From an uncultured Lachnospiraceae bacterium (lineage in GTDB: Bacteria > Bacillota > Clostridia > Lachnospirales > Lachnospiraceae), in NCBI GenBank assembly GCA_948665105.1, contig CAPNGW010000038.1, forward strand, positions 1-12,267: DNA of 12,267 bases. The letters run 5' to 3'. Position numbers and translations under genes: made by a program. Under the pieces are notes generated by a model. The model ran no database searches. It was not told where the DNA came from and saw nothing but the letters and a program-made list of their open reading frames with translations. Of this stretch, positions 1 through 7,700 are shown piece by piece (the stretch's first letter is position 1; every line of letters begins with the position of its first letter).

Positions 1-1184
1 CCCGGTCCACGGCTGGGCTTGGTCTCTCCCACAGAATAGCTGGGGAAGTTATAGTGATGCATGTAACGCTTGTTTACTTCGTTCTCGTCAAGGCCATCGA
101 TTCTCTGGACCTCGGATAAAGGAGCCAATGTTACAACATCGCAAATCTGAGTCTGTCCGCGGGTGAACATGGCAGAGCCATGGACTCTGGGAATCAAGTC
201 TACCTCTGCAGCCAGGCGGCGAATCTGGTTCATGGCACGGCCGTCGGGACGCTTCTGGTCCTTTAAGATCATCTTGCGGACGGTCTTTTTCTGATACTGA
301 TAAATGGCTTCGCCCAATACCTCAAGCCACTCCTCCTTCTCTGCGAAGGCCTCCTCCAGCTTCTCGGTAATCCGACGAATATTCTCCTCTCGCACCTGCT
401 TCTCATCGGTAAACACCGCTTCTTCCATCTCCGTGGGAGGAACAATCTCCTTAATGGCCGCAAACAGCTCTTCCGGAACGGCGCAGCTGGTATATGTGTG
501 CTTGGGCTTTCCTACCTCTGCCACAATCTTGTTGATGAAGGCAATAATATCCTGATTCACCTGGTGGGCCATGTAGATGGCCTCAATCATCTTATTCTCC
601 GGAATCTCATTGGCTCCGGCTTCAATCATAATCACCTTCTCACTGGTGGAGGCAACGGTCAGATTCAAATCGCCGTTCTTCCACTGCTCCTGGCTGGGGT
701 TCAATACGAACTCCCCATTTACCATGCCAACCTGAGTGGTGGCACAGGGGCCGCTGAAGGGAATATCAGAAATGCTGGTGGCAATGGCAGAGCCAAGCAT
801 AGCCACAAGCTCCGGCCGACACTGGGTATCTACGCTGAGCACCAGATTGTTTAAGGTAACATCATTTCTATAGTCCTTGGGGAACAGAGGGCGCATGGGA
901 CGGTCAATGACACGGGCTGTCAGTACAGCATTCTCGGAGGCCTTCCCCTCCCGTTTGTTGAAACCGCCGGGAATCTTGCCCACAGCATACAGCTTCTCTT
1001 CAAATTCTACACTTAAGGGAAAGAAATCAATCCCCTCTCTGGGTTTGTCGGAGGCGGTTGCGGTGGATAACACCACAGTGTCTCCATAGTGCATAAATGC
1101 TGCACCGTTTGCCTGAGCGGCCACCCGGCCGATATCTACGGTCAGGGTACGTCCGGCCAGCTCCATGGAATAACTCTTATACAT
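1..1184 (-). CDS. pnp: Polynucleotide phosphorylase, N-terminal 394 residues (3' end outside window)
   Basis: Polynucleotide phosphorylase is a trimeric 3'-5' exoribonuclease that degrades RNA with phosphate in the cytoplasm. The visible 394 codons are open and in frame from ATG at 1184 to the window edge. The first RNase PH-like domain covers about residues 1-140, with YGDTVVLSTA at 33-42, GGFNKREG at 73-80 and RVIDRPMRPLF at 91-101. A helical linker follows, and the second RNase PH core begins near 310 with KRPDGR (311-316), HGSAMFTRGQTQ (335-346) and YSVGETKPSRGP (383-394). The family is usually about 700 residues, so the catalytic end of the second core and the KH and S1 domains lie outside. 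AAGGAGA sits about 7 nt before the ATG. It follows rpsO, as in many bacteria, with a structured 195-bp gap between them. Identity is secure. Confidence 0.98.
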   Translation of the reverse strand, partial: MYKSYSMELAGRTLTVDIGRVAAQANGAAFMHYGDTVVLSTATASDKPREGIDFFPLSVEFEEKLYAVGKIPGGFNKREGKASENAVLTARVIDRPMRPLFPKDYRNDVTLNNLVLSVDTQCRPELVAMLGSAIATSISDIPFSGPCATTQVGMVNGEFVLNPSQEQWKNGDLNLTVASTSEKVIMIEAGANEIPENKMIEAIYMAHQVNQDIIAFINKIVAEVGKPKHTYTSCAVPEELFAAIKEIVPPTEMEEAVFTDEKQVREENIRRITEKLEEAFAEKEEWLEVLGEAIYQYQKKTVRKMILKDQKRPDGRAMNQIRRLAAEVDLIPRVHGSAMFTRGQTQICDVVTLAPLSEVQRIDGLDENEVNKRYMHHYNFPSYSVGETKPSRGP

Positions 1185-1233
1185 GATTGTATCTCCTTAT
1201 ATTGAAACATTTTTATGACAGAAGATACCGAAA

Positions 1234-1300
1234 CTACTGATATATGCAGACTTGTCCATTCTGCACATATCAGTGGTCCCGGTTCATCTCTTCTGCCGGG
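1234..1300 (-). promoter_or_regulatory. Structured leader of pnp: two stem-loops
   Basis: Two adjacent hairpins can be drawn in the transcript ahead of pnp. The larger pairs 1234-1250 with 1260-1276, about 17 bp with two imperfect pairs and a 9-nt loop. The smaller pairs CCCGG at 1278-1282 with 1296-1300 around a 13-nt loop. The larger one ends about 50 nt before the pnp start codon. In E. coli a stem in the pnp leader is cut by RNase III and is the target of PNPase autoregulation. A similar role here is only an inference from position. No convincing promoter was seen in this gap. Confidence 0.4.
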
Positions 1301-1313
1301 TTGCTTAACCTCT

Positions 1314-1360
1314 CATATGATAAAATAGAGCGGATAAAGCTCCGCTCTATTTATCATATG
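1314..1360 (-). terminator. Hairpin after rpsO, probable (leaky) intrinsic terminator
   Basis: A near-perfect inverted repeat pairs 1314-1334 with 1341-1360, with a single unpaired base and a 6-nt loop. Its GC-rich core is ATAGAGCGGA/TCCGCTCTAT, and read on the minus strand the core is followed by TTTAT. It lies 19 nt after the rpsO stop. The U-tract is short and is itself paired in the extended stem, so the element may be a partial terminator or an RNA-processing site that lets some transcripts continue into pnp. Confidence 0.6.
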
Positions 1361-1379
1361 GTTTCTTCTCTGAAAAGAA

Positions 1380-1646
1380 TTACTTACGAATGCCGAGACG
1401 CGCGATTAAGGTACGGTAACGCTCAATGTCAATCTTCTTCAGATAAGACAGTAAGCCTCTTCTCTGTCCAACCATCTTAAGTAATCCCCTTCTTGAATGG
1501 TGATCCTTGGGGTGGTCTTTCAGATGGTCCGTCAGCTCCTGAATCCGGGCTGTCAGAATCGCTATCTGAACCTCCGGTGAGCCTGTGTCGCCTTCCGTTC
1601 TTGCGTATTCGGCAATGATTGCCTGCTTCTTTTCCTTTGCTATCAT
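1380..1646 (-). CDS. rpsO: 30S ribosomal protein S15
   Basis: S15 is a primary 16S rRNA-binding protein that organises the central domain of the 30S subunit. The 88-residue product has the normal family length and carries the family core: TGSPEVQIAILTARI near residues 21-35, HLKDHPKDHHSRRGLLKMVG around 41-60, and the basic end YRTLIARLGIRK. The start is fixed by AAGGAGGTT 6 nt before the ATG. It has its own promoter (1752-1780) and a roughly 100-nt structured leader, so it can be expressed independently of the accessory block upstream. pnp follows. Identity is secure. Confidence 0.98.
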   Translation of the reverse strand: MIAKEKKQAIIAEYARTEGDTGSPEVQIAILTARIQELTDHLKDHPKDHHSRRGLLKMVGQRRGLLSYLKKIDIERYRTLIARLGIRK

Positions 1647-1745
1647 GATGATAACCTCCTTAATTTGTATGAAATCGCCCTTTGACTGTGAGATATTAAG
1701 TAAAGGTCGGAGTGTCCGTTTACTGAATATGGGCTTTACTCACTA
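1647..1745 (-). promoter_or_regulatory. rpsO 5' leader, candidate S15 autoregulatory RNA
   Basis: From the predicted start point near 1745 to the rpsO ATG the leader is about 100 nt. A 9-bp stem (one G.U pair) joins 1734-1742 with 1697-1705. Inside its loop a small hairpin CGGA-CAC-TCCG (1709-1719) can form. The CCC at 1731-1733 in the same loop is complementary to GGG at 1678-1680, outside the stem and about 17 nt upstream of the Shine-Dalgarno sequence, which would make an H-type pseudoknot. Many bacterial rpsO leaders bind S15 and repress translation, and E. coli uses a pseudoknot. The pairings are seen; the regulatory role is inferred. Confidence 0.4.
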
Positions 1746-1751
1746 TCGCTC

Positions 1752-1780
1752 ATTATAGCATAAGCCCTGCGGCTTGTAAA
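1752..1780 (-). promoter_or_regulatory. Sigma-A promoter for rpsO
   Basis: On the minus strand TTTACA (1775-1780) is separated by exactly 17 bp from TATAAT (1752-1757). TGC directly precedes the -10, giving an extended -10. An AT-rich palindrome TTTTCCT/AGGAAAA (1786-1805) lies just upstream and could act like an UP element. The predicted transcription start is near 1745. The strength suits a ribosomal protein gene. Confidence 0.8.
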
Positions 1781-1819
1781 CCTGTTTTTCCTTATATTAG
1801 GAAAATCTCTGGTCCGTCA

Positions 1820-1846
1820 GTTACTGTTCACTCCGTGAACAGTAAC
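1820..1846 (-). terminator. Hairpin after the NlpC/P60 gene, possible terminator
   Basis: A perfect 12-bp inverted repeat pairs 1820-1831 with 1835-1846 across a 3-nt loop, about 30 nt after the hydrolase stop codon. No U-tract follows on the minus strand, so it is not a canonical intrinsic terminator. It may only protect the 3' end of the mRNA. It separates the hydrolase gene from the rpsO promoter. Confidence 0.4.
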
Positions 1847-1875
1847 GTCTGTCGCCCACTCTCCGGGCAGATGGA

Positions 1876-2919
1876 CTAATCGTTGATTAGCCGTGTCACC
1901 TTGCTGGGTGTGCGGTAAAATGCATTGGAAATCTTAATGCCGGACTTGGGTGAGCTTGCATGCACCACTTGTCCATTGCCCATGTAGATGGCTACATGGT
2001 TGATTGTTCCGCCCTTGCTATAGAAGAACAGGTCTCCCGGCTGGGCTTCGGAGCTGCTGATGGGAGTTCCGTATCCGGCCTGTGCCACGGAGTAATGGGG
2101 CAGATAAATGCCATACTTGGCGAATACCTGCATGGTGAAGCCGGAACAGTCCACGCCGTTGGTGAGACTGGTGCCTCCCCATACATAGCGGTTACCGATA
2201 AACTGACAGGCATAATTCACCAGAGATACACGCACATCAGACACGCCTTCGCCGTAGCGTACCTCCGTCATGGTCATGGCTTTGGGAAGCTGCTCGGATA
2301 AATCCACCAGTTCCCCAAATACGTAGCATTCGTCGCCGTCCAGATTTACCTTCACCCAGTCACCCATCACTTCCACCACGTCAATGTCTTCCCCCTCCGG
2401 CATGGCCGTCCAGATGGTACAGTCGGTGTTGGGCTCTACCCGCAGGTAAACGGTCTGGGTGTTGGTGGTTGCTACAGTGGACTTCACTTCCTGGGCGCGG
2501 GCTTTCGCCGCATCTCCAGTCAAAACGTATTCGGCCTTGACATAGCCGGTAACCTTGCCGGACTGAATCTTGTACCAGTCTCCCTCAGTCTCCAGAATCT
2601 CACAGCCGCCGTCCTTGGGGAGCTTCCCCACAAGCTCATAATCCTCACCGGCTCCTTCCCGGATATTCAGATGGTTGTCCACATTTGCCACGCCCAGATT
2701 GGTATAGCCGCAGACGGTGTTGTCTTCCACATCCGTGGCGGCAGAAAGTGGAAGAGCCTCCGCTATCTTTTCTGCCCCGTTTTGGGCGGAAAGACTCTCT
2801 CTTAAGGCTGCGGAAATGCCAGCGTTGGCACCGCTGGCCTGTGAGGTGATGGATGGTGCTGCTGTAAGCAAAACGCCTGTCAGGCAGAGAGTTGTAATAT
2901 ATATGGGTTTGCGTTTCAT
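1876..2919 (-). CDS. Secreted SH3b-SH3b-NlpC/P60 peptidoglycan endopeptidase
   Basis: Predicted cell-wall hydrolase of the NlpC/P60 class, which cuts peptide stems of peptidoglycan (typically the gamma-D-Glu-diamino acid bond). The 347-residue protein begins with a signal peptide (KRK, a hydrophobic stretch at about 6-21, cleavage probably near residues 29-34). Two bacterial SH3 domains follow, about 72-134 (HLNIREGAG at 83-91) and about 152-205 (VYLRVEPN at 157-164). The catalytic domain covers about 233-347 with Cys258 in DCSGF, His308 in NHVAIY and His320 in VVHAS, so the catalytic set looks intact. The start is supported by AGGAGGC 7 nt upstream. It has its own consensus promoter and an attenuator-like leader. 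Substrate specificity cannot be read from the sequence; it could serve growth, cell separation or sporulation. Confidence 0.93.
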   Translation of the reverse strand: MKRKPIYITTLCLTGVLLTAAPSITSQASGANAGISAALRESLSAQNGAEKIAEALPLSAATDVEDNTVCGYTNLGVANVDNHLNIREGAGEDYELVGKLPKDGGCEILETEGDWYKIQSGKVTGYVKAEYVLTGDAAKARAQEVKSTVATTNTQTVYLRVEPNTDCTIWTAMPEGEDIDVVEVMGDWVKVNLDGDECYVFGELVDLSEQLPKAMTMTEVRYGEGVSDVRVSLVNYACQFIGNRYVWGGTSLTNGVDCSGFTMQVFAKYGIYLPHYSVAQAGYGTPISSSEAQPGDLFFYSKGGTINHVAIYMGNGQVVHASSPKSGIKISNAFYRTPSKVTRLIND

Positions 2920-2948
2920 AAAAAGCCTCCTAAGGAATCTGGTTGTTA

Positions 2949-2995
2949 ACTGGTTTTTTTCATGAAAAAACAGTAGAACGGCTATGATCTACTGT
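2949..2995 (-). promoter_or_regulatory. Leader terminator with competing antiterminator hairpin upstream of the NlpC/P60 gene
   Basis: On the minus strand an 8-bp stem (2988-2995 with 2970-2977, 10-nt loop) runs straight into six T residues (2965-2970), a good intrinsic terminator. The U-tract can instead pair with a downstream A-tract around CATG: ACTG-TTTTTT (2965-2974) with AAAAAA plus CAGT (2949-2960, with a small bulge and one extra A). The two hairpins share 2965-2974 and exclude each other. The predicted transcription start is only about 7 nt before the terminator stem and the ATG lies about 30 nt after the second hairpin. This looks like an attenuator; the signal is unknown. Confidence 0.6.
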
Positions 2996-3008
2996 GTTCT
3001 TTCCTGCT

Positions 3009-3037
3009 ATTATAGCAAGAATTGAGGGGGCTGTCAA
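3009..3037 (-). promoter_or_regulatory. Consensus sigma-A promoter for the NlpC/P60 gene
   Basis: The minus strand reads TTGACA (3032-3037), a 17-bp spacer and TATAAT (3009-3014), a full match to the sigma-A consensus, with TGC forming an extended -10. An AT-rich stretch upstream (3038-3060) resembles an UP element. The transcription start is predicted near 3002, giving an 82-nt leader before the ATG. Confidence 0.88.
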
Positions 3038-3108
3038 TAAAATTGTAATATTTTTGTAATAAACTAATATAAACTGCGCGCAAAAAGAGCCTTCTTAGAT
3101 TGTACCTT

Positions 3109-3341
3109 GCAAATTACACAACTTGTATTCCTCTTTTGTTCCGGGTTCCAAATCTAAGAGCCTCTAAATGTTCTAAGGAAGTGCAATGTATACGGACGCA
3201 ACCGCCCTCTATGCGCCTTCCATGGCGCAAATCGGGCTTTCGGCGGCATCCATGCCACCAAATTGCTGGTTGTTAGCAGAACATTAAGACGCTCTAAGAT
3301 TCTCCACAGTCACAAATCAGAATACAAGTTGTGTAATTTGC
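3109..3341. repeat. MITE-like 233-bp element with long terminal inverted repeats
   Basis: Bases 3109-3130 are the exact reverse complement of 3320-3341, a perfect 22-bp inverted repeat starting GCAAATTACACAACTTGTAT. Homology continues inward: after a diverged stretch of about 20 nt, 3150-3174 matches the reverse complement of 3278-3302 at 21 of 25 positions. The arms are therefore about 65 bp each around a GC-richer centre. The centre has small hairpins of its own (TGCGCC/GGCGCA at 3212-3229; GGCAT/ATGCC at 3246-3255). No open reading frame of note lies inside. It fills most of the gap between the HExxH gene and the hydrolase promoter. No clear target-site duplication was found. A structured RNA gene is an alternative. 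Confidence 0.65.
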
Positions 3342-3393
3342 CAATACAAGTATTGAAAATTCTTTTTGAACTCTAGCTCATTATATTTGAATA

Positions 3394-4638
3394 TCACTCC
3401 TTTTTCATGGCTTTTACCACTGTATCCCACCCTTTCTCCCCCAGATATTCCTGTAAGTCCAAATCAGCATGTTCCTTCATCCATTTCACAAATAAGTCAT
3501 ACTTAACATTTGCGCCCGCATTTATATCTGTCCTTCTCAGCTCCTTTGTGATATCATGGAGCCAGCTTTCCGGTAACTGCTTTTCCTCTACTCCCTTCAA
3601 AATGAGGGCAAGAAGGCTCTCATAATTATAGACACCTGTTTCGATACCAGGAACCACACGCAGCAAATCAAATTCCAGCTGATAACCACATAATTCCAAG
3701 GCATAGATAGCTTTTAGAGATGCAAAAAGCTCCCGGTCAAAAGTATAGCCGCATTCCCCTTCCAGATCCTCCGAAAAATCAAAGGTATGACTCATCTCGT
3801 GGCAAAGGACAAACAAAGGGTGATTCCGTCCTACCAGTTGACTGGTCAGCTCTCCTTGAAACAGCTGCTCCAATGCCAGACGGTTTATGTAAATGGGATT
3901 CCCCGCCAACCCGGTAAATGTAAGCTCCTCTGTAAATACAAAACGGGTTTTGCCGTCAAAGGGTTCGTAATCACCGGACAGATACACCAGCGACTCCCGC
4001 AGCTTGGATAATTCCTTCATAAGCTTTTGTATCGTTTCTTCAGAAATGCCAAGCTTTTGCAAATCTTCCCTCAACATCAGAAATTCAATTTTACCATCGT
4101 CGCTTGTCCAAAGCAGATAACCCGAATCTATGCATTTTCGAAGCTGCAAAGGGCCTGCCTGCATCCTTCCACTCCATTTATGACTTTCATCGCCCAGAAG
4201 AAGCTTTTGCTCCCCTTTCCCATATTCGTCCGTCAAAATTACTCTTTTTACAGTGGCGGCCGTGCCTTCTTCACCCGAAAGCATCAGCGGCTGTAAACGC
4301 CAGGCATTGATATCATTTTGAAGATTTCCGGTAAATCCAAGGGGCAAGTCCAGACAGATTGCATCTGTTGTGTCAAGGAATGTGGAAACCTCATAATATT
4401 GTAGCGGTTCTTCTTCCTTCCATTGAAGAGATACGGCATAATACCCGTGCCGCTCCGGGTAGAGACAGCATCCACCCTGACTTCCCAGCGGTTCCACTTT
4501 TAAACCTGAGTGGTCTGTTATTTTATAAGATGCTGCCGCTTCTTTGTCAAAATAGATACCATGCAAAAGAATCCCTGTAAAAGAGAAAATCGCTATTCCG
4601 ATAATGAGAATTATAATCTTCAAAGATTTCCTGTTCAT
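3394..4638 (-). CDS. Membrane-anchored HExxH protein, candidate zinc metalloprotease
   Basis: I do not recognise a named family. The 414-residue protein has one N-terminal hydrophobic segment (about residues 8-27) after a basic start, without a clear cleavage site, so it is probably anchored in the membrane with the rest outside. The region of about 35-230 is beta-rich-looking and of unknown role. The hallmark is HEMSH at 280-284 within LCHEMSHTFDF. A glutamate at 303 (DRELFASL) lies 19 residues after the second His, the spacing seen in gluzincin zinc proteases, so His280, His284 and Glu303 could bind zinc with Glu281 as catalyst. There are Cys at 57, 58, 95, 169, 279, 296 and 317. Start: TTAGGAGC about 8 nt before the ATG. 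It lies 109 nt downstream of the SLH surface-protein gene on the same strand, so the two may be co-transcribed and the protein could process surface proteins. Protease activity is inferred from motif only. Confidence 0.75.
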   Translation of the reverse strand: MNRKSLKIIILIIGIAIFSFTGILLHGIYFDKEAAASYKITDHSGLKVEPLGSQGGCCLYPERHGYYAVSLQWKEEEPLQYYEVSTFLDTTDAICLDLPLGFTGNLQNDINAWRLQPLMLSGEEGTAATVKRVILTDEYGKGEQKLLLGDESHKWSGRMQAGPLQLRKCIDSGYLLWTSDDGKIEFLMLREDLQKLGISEETIQKLMKELSKLRESLVYLSGDYEPFDGKTRFVFTEELTFTGLAGNPIYINRLALEQLFQGELTSQLVGRNHPLFVLCHEMSHTFDFSEDLEGECGYTFDRELFASLKAIYALELCGYQLEFDLLRVVPGIETGVYNYESLLALILKGVEEKQLPESWLHDITKELRRTDINAGANVKYDLFVKWMKEHADLDLQEYLGEKGWDTVVKAMKKE

Positions 4639-4656
4639 AATCTCTTGCTCCTAAGA

Positions 4657-4723
4657 TATGGTAAACAGCAAGCTCATTTTGTTGTTTACCATAAGAATGA
4701 CTGCACAAAGGCAGCCATTCTTA
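4657..4723 (-). other. Two abutting stem-loops between the surface-protein and HExxH genes
   Basis: One stem pairs 4657-4671 with 4679-4693 (15 bp, one G.U in RNA, 7-nt loop). A second pairs 4692-4704 with 4711-4723 (13 bp, one G.U, 6-nt loop). They share 2 bp at 4692-4693, and the first ends just upstream of the ribosome binding site of the HExxH gene. Neither is followed by a U-tract on either strand, so they are not canonical terminators. An RNA-processing site, a segmental stability element or a partial terminator would fit. Confidence 0.5.
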
Positions 4724-4747
4724 ATCTAAAATGTAAATGCTTCTCTC

Positions 4748-7700
4748 CTATTGCCTTGCCTCCAGCATGATGCGGATGGTATTTTCGTCAATCGGGAGAT
4801 ATTTGTCCAGATTCTCCTGGATGGTTTCGTATGGGGCGGTAATCAGAGTCTGCGTTGGGAAGTAGCTGTCAAGGCGGGCTTCAAAGGCGGCTACTTCCTC
4901 GGGGGTGGTGTAATCCTTAAAAATCCATTCATAATCAACGCCACTACCATTATATTCTCCATCCCAATATGTTTCTTTCACCTCAATCAATTCACTATAT
5001 GTCCCATCCCATACTGCATCTCCTGATTCAGCATCATACTCATAATTAACGTTATAAACGCAAACTGAATCCCATGATTTAGAATTTAAAACCCTAGCAC
5101 CAGTATATCCGAATCCGCAATCACCATCTCCAAATAGCAATACATATCCTGTTTCCTTACAATAGTACATATAACCCAAATACTCTGGCCATGATACTGC
5201 ACAAAGCTTCGTCCCATCCCACCGGACAAGACCTTTCGGATCACCATTTTCCGGATTATTCCATCCAATCACTAATTCTTCCACACCATCTCCATTCACA
5301 TCCACGGTTCCAAAATATTTTACATCTTCACCCCACCCCATAATATCATACCCATCATCCTGATTTCCAGCCTTCATGGCTTTCCGATACGCCTCATTCC
5401 TGGCCTTCTCCGCGGCAATTTCTTCCTCCGTAACCTCGCCGCTTCCGCCGGAACCATTGGCCTTCAAACGAATCGTATACTCATTCCGGGCATCCTTCTC
5501 CACCGTCACATCCACACATGTTCCCCGGTAGTTGTCGGCTGTTACTTCCAGATAATACACTCCGGCAAAGAGATCCTTCACCAGAAACTCCCCCTGCTTC
5601 ACTTCACCGTCGGCCGTTTCACCAGTTCTTGTATACACAGTCGCCACCAAATTCCCGGTTGCTTTATTGTATACATCAACCTTTGCATTTTCAATGGCTG
5701 CACCGGTATCTTCATCCACAACAATCCCTGCCAGATGGCCTTTTCCATAAGTACATTTTGGCACTTTCACCCCATTCTCCACATGCCAGAATGACCGGAA
5801 GGGACTATTTGTTTCTTTGAATATGCTTATGCTCCAGCTATACATCATTTTTTTCAAAATTCCGCCAATCAGAGACTCTTTGTCTGTGCCCAGATCCAAG
5901 AACAGATATGCCGCTGCTCCCAGGCAATGCAGATTCGGCTCCATATCCGTATGCCAAGTGTATTTCAAATCCAACGCCGCTCCTATGGTCGTATCGATTC
6001 CCAGCAGGCTCCAGGCAAATAATTTTATTGCCACGTTGAGACCTGCTCCGGCCTTCATAGAAGCACTTGCGCCCACCGTTGGCTTCTCCAAGCTCTGCAT
6101 GGAGCAATCATTGATAAACCGCAGAGCGCCGTTTCGATACTGCTGCCCTACAATCTGGCCAACCGTATAGCTTAAGGAAATATTTCCGCTTGCATCTGCA
6201 TACAGATACGGCCGGATACCCACAGCCACACCGGGACAGATCTGAATGGGAATATCCTTTTTCAGAAGATACAATTTTGCCCCATCCACTTTCAGGTTTT
6301 CATTTACCGGATTGTCCGGCTGTACGCTGCCATCTGGCTCCATTTCTACTTTCGTCCCCAACTGTATCTGCACCTTCGTCTGATTCTTAAGCTGCCAGGA
6401 AAATTCCTGGATATCCAGTCCCTTCCCTTGTACCTTTACAGCCACAGTAGGTATCTTCATTTCAAACGCCCCTGATAAAGGAAAATCATCGCTTTTTATT
6501 TTGAACTTCAATTTCCCCATATCCGGCGTACTGCCCTCGATATTGTAGGCAGCAGGCTCTCCATCCTCCGAAGCAGAAATATCTCCCGTACCATATTCCA
6601 CCTCGACGCCGTCCGCTGCTTCAATCAACGATAAATTCGGTGTTCCATACCCTGCAATATTGTACTCATCCAAAACCTCATCCATGTCGGGCACGACACA
6701 TTGAAGTATCATTTTTCCATCTTCCGTTACAGCCTCCGTAACCTTCAGGGCAATTTCCATCGGATTGGCAGCATTGGACGGTAATACGAATTTATCCCCC
6801 GGGCGCAGATGGCTATCGGAGGGTATGGTCACGGTATAGGAGCCATCTGTATTTTCTGTCAGAGTATAGTCCGTCTCTGTCAACTCTCTCACATCATCCA
6901 CATAGTCGATATCATAAACGCTTTTCTCCGAATCAAAATCCAGTGCCTGCCCAAAGCTGTCCATCACCTGGAATATCTGGTTCTTCTCCGCCTCCGTCAA
7001 GGGCTGCTGCGGCGCGAAGGCTCCATTTTGCGCATCCAAAAATCCCTGCTGAATCATCAGGGAGGCCTCGTTTAAGCAGGAAATGGACGCTGCATCTGAG
7101 AAGCTATAACGATAGTCCCCTGAAAATCCCATTCCATGATACACTGTATAGGCGGCATACTCTCTTGTCACCGTCTTTTCTGCCTCAAACAATGATACGT
7201 TAGAATCCTCCGGCTGTGGCAGAATTCCCCAGCCCCAGGCCGTCTCTGCCACACTTCCATACACAGAGTCCATGGAATCTTGATAATAGCAGATATAATC
7301 ATCGTAAATGTCTATTTTGGAGATTCCCAGCTTGTCCAAAAGCAGGGAAATCCACTCACCCCTGGTGTAGGTCTCTGCACCCCCGCTAATCTCCTTTCCA
7401 TAGCTGACTTTTCCATGAATTGTAAAATCCTCCTCGTTCATTTTTACTGTTTTGGAAATCTCTATTTCTCCGGTTCCCTCTGCCGCCAGGACATGTCCTG
7501 CTCCGGCTCCGGCCAGCATCCCGGTGAATAATGCTAATGTCAGAAGAAAGGATACAAACCGCTTTTTCCCTATTCGCCTGATTCCTAAAAGAGCGATTCC
7601 CATGCAGAAAATCAACGCTCCCCAGTGCCACGTATTTTCATTATCTCCTGTGGAGGGGCTGGTAGCCCGTACCAGTGGCACCGTATGTATCATCTGCTGA

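Noticed and set aside
3342..3393. Terminator directly after the HExxH gene (CAATAC-AA-GTATTG, 3342-3355)
   Set aside because: The loop is only 2 nt, the stem is 6 bp and AT-rich, and no U-tract follows on the minus strand. Too weak to call.
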